Assembly (NCBI RefSeq): GCF_026339935.1
Contig: NZ_JAPEPX010000001.1
Span: 5,855,501-5,919,500 of the forward strand
Direction: 5' to 3'
Origin: Streptomyces sp. NBC_01551
Lineage (GTDB): Bacteria > Actinomycetota > Actinomycetes > Streptomycetales > Streptomycetaceae
Length of the DNA: 64,000 nucleotides
The translations under genes were made by a program, and so were the position numbers. Below are positions 34,546 to 42,795 of the stretch, piece after piece; the first letter of the stretch is position 1; each line of letters opens with the position of its first letter. The notes beneath the pieces were generated by a model. The model was given only the letters and a program-made list of their open reading frames with translations, was not told the origin of the DNA and made no database searches.

Positions 34546-35782
34546 TCCCGCCCGCTGTCCGTGACGGCGACGGCTATGTGGTTCGCGGTGACCGTGCGGC
34601 GCGCGACGGCGAGTTCCAGGGTGTCGGCGTGGGTGGCGAACAGGCCGATGCGGGCGGAGTCGAGGTCGCCTGCGGGCGGCAGCAGGACCTCGTCGCCTTC
34701 CTCCATCAGCCAGGCCGGTCCGTGCACCCACCCGGCGGCCTCGGTGAACCCGCCGACGATGGCCCGCTCGGCGAGGGTGCCGGAGGCGGGGGCGTAGAGG
34801 ACCTTGATGGCGACGGCCTGCTGCCGGGCGGGGGTGAGGTCGGGGGCCCAGCCGACGGCCAGGTCGGCGGCGATCCGCGGCAGGGACAGCCCCGTTGCCC
34901 GCCAGACCGCCCAGCCGATCCAGTCCCCGCCGATCCTCGTGTTGACCTCGATCACGCGCGGTCCGGAGGGGGGAGCCGCAGTTCCACGTGCTGAATGCCG
35001 TTCATGGTGCCGGTGGCCTTGACCGCCGCCGAGGCGATGGGCGCGACGGTCTCCAGCAGCTGGTCGCCGGCGGTGAGGGTGTGGCCGATTTCCTCGAACA
35101 GCGGCTCGGCCCCGAGTTCCTTGCGGGTCACCGCGACCGCGGTGGTCACGCCCTGGTACGTCACGCACTCGACGCTGACTTCCTCGCCGGATAGGTACTC
35201 CTCGACCAGGACGACGGTGTTGTCTCCGCCGTGGAGCTGGACCCCGCGGGTGGCGAAGGCGTAGGCGTCGGCCAGGTCCTCCTGCGTCTCGGCCTTGATG
35301 ACGCCGATGCTGCCGCCGACCGAGGCGGGCTTGACGACGACCGGATAGCCGATGGCAGATGCTGCCGAGAGGGCCTCGTCCAGGGAGTTCGCCGCGGTGG
35401 ACCGGGCCGACGGAACACCGTGGGCAGCGAACGCGGCGCGGCTGGCGGCCTTGTCCCGGCAGGTGCGGACCGACTCCACGCTGGTAGTGGCGAGACCGAG
35501 GTGCTCGGCCAGCCGGGCCACCGCAGTCAGGTGTCCTTCGGCCCAGGTCACCACGCCCGCGATCGGGCGGCGCTCGGCAAGCGCCTCACCAGCCGCGAAG
35601 AGGCCGGCCTCATCCTCGATGTCGCTGACGATCTCGTGGTCGACCACGTGGGGTCCTTCCCAGGTGATCGGACCGGTCGTGATGACGGCGACGTCGTAGG
35701 CATCGGCAAGCTGGCGCAGGCAGTAGCCGCGATAGATGTCGTCACCCGGGGCGACGACGAGGACGAACGGACGCAGGGACAA
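34542..35782 (-). pseudogene. ATP-grasp ligase with frameshift
   Basis: The first 276 codons read FVLVVAPGDDIYRGYCLRQL, then RDKAASRAAFAAHGVPSARS, GYPVVVKPASVGGSIGVI (ATP-grasp Lys loop), VVLVEEYLSGEEVSVECV and NGIQHVELRL, where a C6 run (34968-34973) shifts the frame and gives a stop at 34952. The continuation is open in another frame: GPRVIEVNTRIGGDWIG (Mg/ATP Glu-Asn) to the stop at 34542. One base is missing relative to an intact gene, from mutation or from a homopolymer read error. Start TTG 35782 with GGAG upstream. Intact members ligate a carboxylate to an amine or thiol. Confidence 0.75.
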
Positions 35783-35816
35783 GCGGACTCCAAGGCAGAA
35801 GGGAAGAGAGGTTGGT

Positions 35817-36413
35817 TCAGCGGCGGGTCGTGCGACCGGCGGTGGCCGGCGGAGCAGGTGGCGGCGGGGTGGTGGTGTCGATCCGAGGGCCCGCGGCGGT
35901 GCGTACGGCGGAGGTGTGGATCTCCAGGACGGCACAGCCGTGGACGAACCAGCCGTACAGGGCGTTCCACGCCTCCGCGTTACGGGCGTCAACTGCAGCC
36001 TGGCGGGCCTCCGCGCTTGCATGAGGGTGGGCAGCGAGGAGGGTTCGGTACTCCGTCCTGATGGCCGCTATCTGGTCGAGCGCATCGCGCAGTTGAGTCA
36101 GTTGCCAGGCCCAGCGGTTCTGGACGGAAGGGGCGGGGACCCGTTCGAGGTCGGCCTCGGCGGCGTCGAGCAGGACGCCGGCCTCCTCGCTGACCGGTTC
36201 GAACGCCTTCCACACCACGTGGTCCCGGTCGGCCTTGCGGTCGTCGTAGCTCTCCGGGTCGTACGGCCAGCCATCGAGATCGGTGTGCTCGTCGGAGTAC
36301 AGGTCCCAGGCGTCGACCGCCGCATCCGCCGCGCGCAGGAAGGCCGTAAGCCGGCTGACCATCTCCTGAAGGCCGGGGACGGAAGTGCTGCCGGAGGGGA
36401 CGGATCGGGGCAC
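35817..36413 (-). CDS. Hypothetical protein
   Basis: 198 residues, mostly helical and acidic: MVSRLTAFLRAADAAVDAWD, EHTDLDGWPYDPESYDDRKA, KAFEPVSEEAGVLLDAAEAD. A Pro-rich tail follows. GTG 36413 with AAAGG upstream. No recognised family; it is placed between the DUF317 and ATP-grasp genes and is probably co-transcribed with them. Confidence 0.55.
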   Translation of the reverse strand: MPRSVPSGSTSVPGLQEMVSRLTAFLRAADAAVDAWDLYSDEHTDLDGWPYDPESYDDRKADRDHVVWKAFEPVSEEAGVLLDAAEADLERVPAPSVQNRWAWQLTQLRDALDQIAAIRTEYRTLLAAHPHASAEARQAAVDARNAEAWNALYGWFVHGCAVLEIHTSAVRTAAGPRIDTTTPPPPAPPATAGRTTRR

Positions 36414-36431
36414 GGGCTAGCCTTTCGGATT

Positions 36432-37259
36432 TCAGGGGCGGGATGTACGGGAGGGCGCCGGACTTGCCGGGGCGGCAGCCGGGGCCGGTAGGCGGGTGGC
36501 GATGTGGGTGCGGCGCTGGGAGCGGGCCTGTGCCCGGGCGGCGTCGATGCGGGTGAAGTGGGCTTCGACTGCCTGCTGGGGAGTGAGCGGGCTGGGGTTC
36601 TGCCGGGCGCTGTAGTGATCGAGGTCGTACATGCCGCGCAGGACGGGGACGGCCGAGACGAGCTGTTCGGCCAGGCCGGCCATGAGGTGCTCCGGGACCG
36701 GGCCGCTGATCCACATCTTCCAGATCGGCGCACCGATGTGGTCGGGCTGAACGATGCGTCAAGCCAGGTGGTCGGAGGAGTCGTTGAAGATCGGACGCAG
36801 TTCGGCACGGATCGGCAGCTCCGGTGCAGGCGAGCGGGCCTGGCCGGTGCCGTCCGGCTGGCGCTCCACGGCCCAACCCGCTTTCTGCATGTGCTCCCAC
36901 GGACTCCTGTCGCCCCGGCGCGGTCCGTGGAGAAGGCCGTCGGTGAATCCGGCGATGATCTCCGCCGGCACCATCCGGTCGAAGGAGGCGTTCCACGTCC
37001 AGTCGACGGACTGGATCCGCCACGGCGAGCCGGAGGCGAACGGATCGATCACCAGCTGGTGCCGGGCCTCGTCGGGGCCAGCCAGGGCGATCCGGAGGTC
37101 GCCGGGGGCGGAGGTGAGGGTCCAGCCGGCGGCGAGCAGGGCGTGGGTGACGTGGCGTGGATCGCCGGGCCCGGCGAGGGGGCGGGGCGTGGTCTCGAAA
37201 GGGATCTTCGTGGCGTGATCCTCAGCGTACGAGGCCCGCTGGGCGGGGCTCACCGCCAC
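36432..37259 (-). pseudogene. DUF317-domain protein interrupted by an in-frame TGA
   Basis: From GTG 37259 the frame reads TTPRPLAGPGDPRHVTHALL, then SPWRIQSVDWTWNASFDRMV and PAEIIAGFTDGLLHG, into ELRPIFNDSSDHLA, and stops at TGA 36759-36761. The same frame then continues RIVQPDHIGAPIWKMWISGP and EHLMAGLAEQLVSAVPVLR, which is the rest of the second DUF317 unit. A single TGG to TGA change would explain this. Translation could resume at ATG 36716 to make a 94-residue piece. GTGA overlap with the upstream gene. Confidence 0.7.
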
Positions 37260-37615
37260 GGGACCGCCTGGGCGGGTGCCCTGCGGACGGAGGCAGTCCG
37301 CAGGGGTTCCAGGGTGAGGTCGAGCAGCCGCAGGTCCTGCAGGACGGATGCGGCCTCGATGTACTCGCCCAGGGTCGCCTCGACGGTGTCGGTGCGGGGA
37401 ACGGTGGTCTCCTGCGCGAGGTAGCGGGCGATGCCGCGCAGGGCTTCGCCGAGGCGGGCTGCGGTACCTGTATCGGCGTCGACGAGCGCGGCGATCAAGG
37501 GAAGGGCATCGGCCAGGCTGGGACCGGTCCGCAGGTGGGCGGCGAGGCGGTGCAGGGTCTGGGCGGACGCACGGATCTCTTCCGCGGTCAGCTGGGCGGT
37601 GGGTTCGTCGGTCAT
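37250..37615 (-). CDS. Small helical protein coupled to a DUF317 gene
   Basis: 121 residues, all helical: LTAEEIRASAQTLHRLAAHL, LADALPLIAALVDADTGTAA, LGEALRGIARYLAQETT. It resembles the protein at 38554 in length, motif order (DADTG-RLG versus DADSG-LGRL) and position just before a DUF317 gene. Start ATG 37615, AGCTTTCG context. Probably a partner of the DUF317 product. Confidence 0.6.
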   Translation of the reverse strand: MTDEPTAQLTAEEIRASAQTLHRLAAHLRTGPSLADALPLIAALVDADTGTAARLGEALRGIARYLAQETTVPRTDTVEATLGEYIEAASVLQDLRLLDLTLEPLRTASVRRAPAQAVPWR

Positions 37616-37771
37616 CGAAAGCTCCAGGGAGGGGAAAGGCGGTTCAGGAGCGCGGGGGTATCAGGCCGTGACCGGGCGGTGGAGGCGCCGGGTGCCGGGC
37701 CGGGCCTGGTGGTCGGGGTGAGATGTCGCCCAAGGGCGCGGCCGAGGAGGGGCGACGATGGACCGGGCCGG

Positions 37772-38557
37772 TCACCGGGTTCTTGCATAGCCGGGTGCCT
37801 TGCTGGTCCGGGCACGGGATGAGACCCAATTGCGGCCCCACGTGGCGGCGCGGGCGGCGGAGAGGCGGGCCTGCTGCCAGGCGCCGAGCTGGTCGGGGCG
37901 CACGGACACGGAGGTCACCCGGATCCGGTTGCTGAGCGGGACGTGTCCGCGCGGACGCATCACCGGCTCCGGGTCGGCCAAGGCCGTGGTCAGGGACTGC
38001 ATCAGGTTCAGCGGGGTGCTCGCGGTGGCCTGCACGTTCCACACGGGCCCGTGCTCGTTGCGGGCGCCGACCCACCAGTGGTCCTGGCTGCCGTCACCGC
38101 CGGCTTTGACGTACTGCACGACGGCGTGCCGGTCGGGGCTCTGGGCTACGAAGTAGTCGTCCTGCTGCATGCTCCACGACTTCTCGGTGAGCGGCGCCCA
38201 CACGTTCGGGGCGTGCGCCGAGCGGGGCTTGGTGAGAGCGTCGGTCAGGCCCGCGACGATCTCCACCGGGGTCTGCGGGGTGAGGGTGACCTGCCAGGCC
38301 GGCTGATGTCCCTGGGCGGCGCCGTGGATCTGCCAGCCGCCCGGCGGCTGGTAGGCGACGCGCACCATCTGGTCGGGCGAGTCGAAGGCGAGCGTCGTGC
38401 CGGACTTGCGGGTGATGTCCATCCAGCCCGAAGCGCGCAGGAACTCGCTGACATGCCGCAGGTCACCGCCGCCGGCCAGGTAGCGCGGTTCGATCAGGTA
38501 GTGCTGCTCAGCCTGCTGGGCCTGACCCCAGCCGGTCCACTGCTGCTGTCGGCTCAC
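37772..38557 (-). CDS. DUF317-domain protein
   Basis: 261 residues from GTG 38557 (GTGA overlap with 38554). Shows IEPRYLAGGGDLRHVSEFLR, TLAFDSPDQMVRVAYQPPGG, PVEIVAGLTDALTKPRS and a second unit with YFVAQSPDRHAVVQYVKAGG and TPLNLMQSLTTALADPEPV. The C-terminal 50 residues are basic. Intact homologue of the interrupted gene at 36432. Function unknown. Confidence 0.85.
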   Translation of the reverse strand: MSRQQQWTGWGQAQQAEQHYLIEPRYLAGGGDLRHVSEFLRASGWMDITRKSGTTLAFDSPDQMVRVAYQPPGGWQIHGAAQGHQPAWQVTLTPQTPVEIVAGLTDALTKPRSAHAPNVWAPLTEKSWSMQQDDYFVAQSPDRHAVVQYVKAGGDGSQDHWWVGARNEHGPVWNVQATASTPLNLMQSLTTALADPEPVMRPRGHVPLSNRIRVTSVSVRPDQLGAWQQARLSAARAATWGRNWVSSRARTSKAPGYARTR

Positions 38558-38943
38558 CGGTGCCTCCCGCGCGCCACCAGGGCGGTGGCCTGCGTGGCCG
38601 CCGGAGACGACGTGGTCAGGGGGCGGCGCGTGGCGATCTCCTCGAAGACTTCCTGGTGTTCGTCCAGGTCGAGGGCGAGGTCGTACAACGTGTTGGCGGT
38701 GCGCCCGAGAGCCAGCCACATCTCCGCCGGGAAGACGCCGCTCTGGGCATGGTGCTTGGTCACGTAGGTACCGGTGCCGACCAGGGCTGACAGCCTGCCT
38801 AGGACGCCGCTGTCGGCATCCAGGACCTGCCGGAGGATCTGGGCGGCCTGCTGCGGCCCGGCCTGGGACAGCCGCTCGGAGAGCTGGTCGAGCTGCAGGG
38901 TGATGCCGGCGGTGAGGGCGTCGGCGGTGACGGGTGGGGTCAT
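38554..38943 (-). CDS. Small helical protein coupled to a DUF317 gene
   Basis: 129 residues from ATG 38943 (GTG 38973 possible). TADALTAGITLQLDQLSERL, AAQILRQVLDADSGVLGRLS, EMWLALGRTANTLYDLALDL. Paralogue-like to the protein at 37250; both precede a DUF317 gene with a stop-start overlap, so this is a duplicated two-gene unit. Confidence 0.6.
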   Translation of the reverse strand: MTPPVTADALTAGITLQLDQLSERLSQAGPQQAAQILRQVLDADSGVLGRLSALVGTGTYVTKHHAQSGVFPAEMWLALGRTANTLYDLALDLDEHQEVFEEIATRRPLTTSSPAATQATALVARGRHR

Positions 38944-38981
38944 GGGCGGTCCAGGGGGCTGTGCGTTACCCACGACGGCGG

Positions 38982-39224
38982 TCAGCGGGTGTGGCGGTGG
39001 ATGGAGGCGGCCGGTGCGCCAACGTGGCGCGGCGGTGACATCGCGGGCCGGGGCCGGTCGGTGCCTGCGGCTTTGACGACGACGGCGCGCAGGTAGCGGC
39101 GCAACAGGAAGCGGGCGAGCACCGGTCGGCGGGCCGCGCTGAGCAGCGGGACACGGGGCCGACCGTCAGGAGTGTCAGCCGATGGCTGGGGGCGGTTGGT
39201 CTGGCGCGGGTCGGGCGCGGTCAC
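38982..39224 (-). CDS. Small basic hypothetical protein
   Basis: 80 residues, rich in Arg and Pro, with LLSAARRPVLARFLLRRYLR in the middle. GTG 39224 overlaps the stop of the preceding gene (GTGA), which supports translation. No family. Confidence 0.5.
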   Translation of the reverse strand: MTAPDPRQTNRPQPSADTPDGRPRVPLLSAARRPVLARFLLRRYLRAVVVKAAGTDRPRPAMSPPRHVGAPAASIHRHTR

Positions 39225-39988
39225 CGGGTTCGGGCGGTGGTCCGGGCGCCGGGCTGGGGCGTGGGCAGTGTGGTCTCCGCGGATGGGCGGGCGGCGGCGC
39301 GCAGCACGGTGGCGATACCGAGGCGGGCGAGGCGGGCGCCGGCGGCCCGGACGGCGTGGGCCTGGGCCCGGGTGTCGTCCCCGCCGAGCACGTACGCCTT
39401 TGCTGTGCTCTCCCAGACGAACCCTTCAGCGAGAAGGACCTCGGCTGAGGGACGGGTGGTGGTGACCGCGGCGAGGGAACCGTCCTCGAGCCAGGTCATC
39501 ACCACTTGCTCCTGCTGCGCACCGGGCCCGGGCTGCGGGGGGTTCATCGCGTTGTGCCGGACCTGGGCCAGGGCGATGTCGTAGCGCGGCAGCAGATCTG
39601 CCGTGACCGCGCGGGCGGCGCGCTCGGCGTCGGCGGGCACGGCGATCCCGTCAGGCTCGCGTACCCCGGCGTACGCCTCGGGGACGACGCCGGCCGGAGC
39701 GATGGCGGCGACGAGGAACTCCTCCTCATGCCGGGGGTGGACGGTGACGTACAGGCTCATGCCGTCGTCGCGGACGAGGTGGGCGTCAGAGCCCAGGGCG
39801 TACTCGGCGAGCGCGGCTGCTACCTCGTTGAGGTCCCATACGTTCTCGGCGTGAGTGAACTGCTCCTCGTGCCGGGCGTGCTGGTGATACTGGATGGTCC
39901 AGTGGCCGGGGAGTTCCTCGGAGAGGACGGTGGCGAACGACTCGACGTCGCGGCTGTCGTCGGCGGGCAGGGTGCGGGGGGCGGACAT
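39221..39988 (-). CDS. Member of a four-copy paralogous family
   Basis: 255 residues from ATG 39988 (CGAGGAGCCC upstream). VESFATVLSEELPGHWTIQY, then ALGSDAHLVRDDGMSLYVTV, PDGIAVPADAERAARAVTAD and LLPRYDIALAQVR. The same order of motifs (LPG-W-I/V, Y-LG-AHL, VPND-ERAA, LLP-Y--A) is seen at 42796, 44334 and 46851. No outside family recognised; likely element-specific accessory proteins. Confidence 0.65.
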   Translation of the reverse strand: MSAPRTLPADDSRDVESFATVLSEELPGHWTIQYHQHARHEEQFTHAENVWDLNEVAAALAEYALGSDAHLVRDDGMSLYVTVHPRHEEEFLVAAIAPAGVVPEAYAGVREPDGIAVPADAERAARAVTADLLPRYDIALAQVRHNAMNPPQPGPGAQQEQVVMTWLEDGSLAAVTTTRPSAEVLLAEGFVWESTAKAYVLGGDDTRAQAHAVRAAGARLARLGIATVLRAAARPSAETTLPTPQPGARTTARTR

Positions 39989-40013
39989 GGGCTCCTCGAA
40001 CTTGGGGCGGGGG

Positions 40014-40667
40014 TCATCGGGTCCGTCCGGAGGCGGTAGAGGCGGGTGCGGCCGGCGGGGCGGCAGCGGGGAGGGCTGTGCCCGGACGGGCCGGGGCCCT
40101 GATGCGGTCGGCGAGTTCGGCGCGGGTGTGCAGCAGGTCGGCGGTGATGGGACCGAGCCGGTGCTCGGCCAGGTAGCGCATCCGGGCCGCGACGTGCCGG
40201 TCCGCAGGTCCGCCGAGGCCGTCGTAGACGGATGCAAGGGAGTGGAGAAGCTGACCCAGGGAGGCGAGGATGCCGTCGTGCGCGGCGGTCACCTCCTCCA
40301 GCCGGTCGGACACCTCGGCAGGGTTGTCCGTTTCGCGGATGGACTCGGCGAGGTTCGCGATCGACCGTCCCGTCGTCACGTAGCGGGGCTGGGTCGTGGA
40401 GGTCGCGAACTCCGCGTCGGCCTGTACCCGGTATCCGGCGGCCTGGAGCCGGGCGACGGCGAGCTTGGCCACGGCCGCCTGATCCGCCAGCTCGACGGTC
40501 GGCGACATCCGGTGCCAGGTGACCCCGCGAACCTCGCGCAGAAAGAACGTGCGTTCCAGGATGCCCTGGGCCAGCCCGTCACCGCCGCGGGCGGTGATCC
40601 GTCCGGTGTCCGCGTCCCTGGTGACCGTGATGGGCGGCCCCTTGCGCGGGGCGGCCGACATGTTCAC
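40014..40667 (-). CDS. Hypothetical protein
   Basis: 217 residues from GTG 40667 (GTGA overlap with the relaxase-like gene). N-terminal ITVTRDADTGRITARGGDGL and FFLREVRGVTWHRMSPTVEL suggest a small beta domain; the middle and end are helical (LADQAAVAKLAVARLQAAGY, SLGQLLHSLASVYDGLGG). The helical end recalls the small proteins at 37250 and 38554. Function unknown. Confidence 0.55.
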   Translation of the reverse strand: MNMSAAPRKGPPITVTRDADTGRITARGGDGLAQGILERTFFLREVRGVTWHRMSPTVELADQAAVAKLAVARLQAAGYRVQADAEFATSTTQPRYVTTGRSIANLAESIRETDNPAEVSDRLEEVTAAHDGILASLGQLLHSLASVYDGLGGPADRHVAARMRYLAEHRLGPITADLLHTRAELADRIRAPARPGTALPAAAPPAAPASTASGRTR

Positions 40668-41557
40668 GGGGCCATCGCACGGGCCGAGGTGGCTGCCTGC
40701 ACGGGCGGTGTCGGCGCAACGGGGGCCGGAGGCGCGGGAGGCTGGAGTCGGGAGGCAATCTCGCCCAGCTGCTCCTGCAGCCCGTACAGGCGGCGGGCTG
40801 CCCAGAACAAGTCCCGTGCGGCGGCTTCGGTTTGGTCGCCGGACAGCGCGGCGGCCTGCCGGCCGACCTCCTCCACGAGCTGGCGCACGGCGGCGATCGG
40901 GCCGGACTGCTCGGCGGCGAGCTGCCGCAGGATTCCCGCGAGCGGGCCGGTCGCGGTCGGCACCCGCGGGGAGGCGGTGACCGCCGGACCGGCCGACAGG
41001 TTCTGGGGGCCGGAGCGCTGCTGGGGGCTGGAGTGCAGAAGGAGGTCGGCCGCGATGTTCCGCGCCTCGGTGACCAGGGCCTGCAGGAGCCGGCGGGGAG
41101 GGGCACTCCAAGTGCCGTCGGCACGGATCAGGTTGGCGATCACGTCCAGGCGGCCGGGCTGGCCCTGGACGGCGATCCACCGTCCTGCCGCGTCGTCGCC
41201 GGGTGGCGCGATACCTGCGACACGGGCGATCCGATAGCCGATCTCGGACCACTCGGCGTGGTTCAACTCCCGGTCCAGCGGATGCAGGTGTGCGGTGATG
41301 TGGAGGATCGCGCGCCGGTCGCCGGCGGGCCCGGAGGCGAGTGGGTGCTCCAGCGACGGGTCGGCGAGATGGTCGGCCCACGTCGCCGACTCCCATATCC
41401 GGTCGTCGTCGGTGTAGTGGTCCAGCCGGTTCCAGTGGGCCACCACCGTGCCGCCGGGCTCGGTGGTCAGGCCCTCCTCCATGCTGATCTCGCGGCCGAG
41501 CGCCTCGGCGAGGGCTTCGTCGGCGGTCACGTCACGGGAGTGGACTTCAATGATCAT
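40664..41557 (-). CDS. Relaxase-like protein lacking the HUH histidines
   Basis: 297 residues. The order TVVAHWNRLDHYTD, ILHITAHLHPLDRELNHAEW, SEIGYRIARVAGIAPPGDDA, AGRWIAVQGQPGRLDVIANL and IRADG follows the MobA-type actinobacterial relaxase domain (there: HCSxRxAPxDRxLSDxEW, RWVAVRHADDHIHIVATLAR). The DDHIHIVA metal-binding histidines are replaced here by PGRLDVIA. The C-terminal 130 residues are helical with a Pro-rich end. It may bind the origin of transfer without nicking, or be a vestige. ATG 41557. Confidence 0.55.
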   Translation of the reverse strand: MIIEVHSRDVTADEALAEALGREISMEEGLTTEPGGTVVAHWNRLDHYTDDDRIWESATWADHLADPSLEHPLASGPAGDRRAILHITAHLHPLDRELNHAEWSEIGYRIARVAGIAPPGDDAAGRWIAVQGQPGRLDVIANLIRADGTWSAPPRRLLQALVTEARNIAADLLLHSSPQQRSGPQNLSAGPAVTASPRVPTATGPLAGILRQLAAEQSGPIAAVRQLVEEVGRQAAALSGDQTEAAARDLFWAARRLYGLQEQLGEIASRLQPPAPPAPVAPTPPVQAATSARAMAP

Positions 41558-41632
41558 GGTCTCGCTCGGGGTCGGGCTTTTCGAGGGGCGGCTGCGGGCC
41601 GGCGCCTTCGCGCCGTGGCAGGACGGCGGTGA

Positions 41633-42037
41633 TCACCGGCCGGGGCGGGCGTCGGCGACGTGGACGAGCTGATTGACGGCGGTCAGGGAGTACCAGCTGC
41701 AGTCCACGGCCTCCTCGGCATTCCCGAGGTACTCCCGCAGCGCCTTCTGGTGCATCAGGCACTCCGGGCACCGCTTGGACAGGTGCACCAGGTAGCGCGG
41801 GTGGGCGGTGACGTAGGACCGGTCGCCGCCGTTGGGATCGAGCAGCCTCCACCCGTCCTCGTCGGTCGGGGTGTGCCAGGAAGGGGCCACGACCTTCATC
41901 GCGTCGCCCCACAACTCTCCGCCGGCGGCGCCCTTGAGGACCACGACGTGCTCGCCGGGGCGGAAGTGCTGGTGGGTGATGTCCCGGTCGGGGGTGAGCG
42001 GGTCGGGCGGGAGGTAGACGGGGCGGGTCTCGGGCAC
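41633..42037 (-). CDS. Hypothetical protein, first gene after the 42.1 kb operator
   Basis: 134 residues from GTG 42037, which has GGAAGGACC upstream. HFRPGEHVVVLKGAAGGELW, then WRLLDPNGGDRSYVTAHPRY, a KRCPECLMHQKALREYL segment with a CxxC-like pair. No family recognised. It follows the palindromic promoter-operator at 42077-42139 and is the first gene of the leftward unit running to 25.9 kb. Confidence 0.6.
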   Translation of the reverse strand: MPETRPVYLPPDPLTPDRDITHQHFRPGEHVVVLKGAAGGELWGDAMKVVAPSWHTPTDEDGWRLLDPNGGDRSYVTAHPRYLVHLSKRCPECLMHQKALREYLGNAEEAVDCSWYSLTAVNQLVHVADARPGR

Positions 42038-42076
42038 GGAGGTCCTTCCACGAAGACGCTGGGCGGCGGTGGAAGA

Positions 42077-42139
42077 CAAAGGGTCCGGAGAATCCCCGGT
42101 TTCCGAAACCGGGGATCGGCGGCTATATTGCGCGCCGCC
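42077..42139 (-). promoter_or_regulatory. Promoter-operator, palindrome copy 2
   Basis: On the minus strand: AATATAG, 5 bases, then GATCCCCGGTTTC and GAAACCGGGGATTC around a single G. All 63 bases are identical to 59798-59860, in opposite orientation. The palindrome at 42092-42116 lies where transcription should start if TATAG is the -10. It heads the leftward gene at 42037 and the block beyond it. Confidence 0.8.
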
Positions 42140-42143
42140 CGGC

Positions 42144-42641
42144 CTACCGGAACGGGTTCTCCGTGGGCCGGTCGCGGTCATCGGCGGCCTCCAGCAGCTC
42201 GGGCAGATCGGTCCCTTCGGCCTCGCGCTGGTCGACCCACCACCCTGCCCTCGTCAGCAGCCGGACCTGCTCCTCCAGCTGGGCCCAGTCGGCTTCGTCC
42301 CAGGTGCCTTCGGTGACCAGCGCGGCGTACGCGCGGGTCACCAGCTGGTGGCGGGTGCGCTCGCCCCAGCCCAGGATCTTTTCGGGTCCCTCAAGGGGCG
42401 GCATGTCGAACTGGGTTGCCCAGTCCGCAGCGGCGGTCTGTTCTTCGGCGCGCTTGGCGGCCAGCCACTCGGCCGTGCTGGCGGCATCCGCCTGGTGATC
42501 GGCCCGCCAGCAGTCGGTGCACTGCCGGGCGGCGAGCCAGCGGGCGTATCCAGCGCGCTGGTCCGCTGAACGACTCGACAGGTCATGGGTGTTGGTGTGT
42601 CCACAGCTGTGGACGACCTCAAAAGACGTGGGGATGGCCAC
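42144..42641 (-). CDS. Hypothetical protein with possible zinc site
   Basis: 165 residues from GTG 42641 with AAGGAG upstream. VVHSCGHTNTHDLSSRSADQ and ARQCTDCWRADHQ give a CxH...CxxC set that could bind zinc. Next is a helical part and GTWDEADWAQLEEQVRLLT. Similar small CGH-CxxC proteins occur in Streptomyces plasmids. Its stop is only 5 bases from the 42.1 kb promoter element. Confidence 0.6.
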   Translation of the reverse strand: MAIPTSFEVVHSCGHTNTHDLSSRSADQRAGYARWLAARQCTDCWRADHQADAASTAEWLAAKRAEEQTAAADWATQFDMPPLEGPEKILGWGERTRHQLVTRAYAALVTEGTWDEADWAQLEEQVRLLTRAGWWVDQREAEGTDLPELLEAADDRDRPTENPFR

Positions 42642-42795
42642 GGGGAACTCCTTGCAACAGAAGGGGTGGAGGGCTGGACCGGTCGCGTGGGCCGGTCGCA
42701 CAGCGGTATGGCGAGGCGCCCAGGAAGCCGGGGGCACTCGGCGCCCGCGACGGCCAGCGGGTCGGACTCCATGCCCGGAGGGCGGGGCAGCCTGG

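Noticed and set aside
36759..36761. Selenocysteine or programmed read-through at TGA
   Set aside because: No selenocysteine-insertion hairpin directly downstream was seen and DUF317 proteins have no known selenium role; nonsense mutation is simpler.
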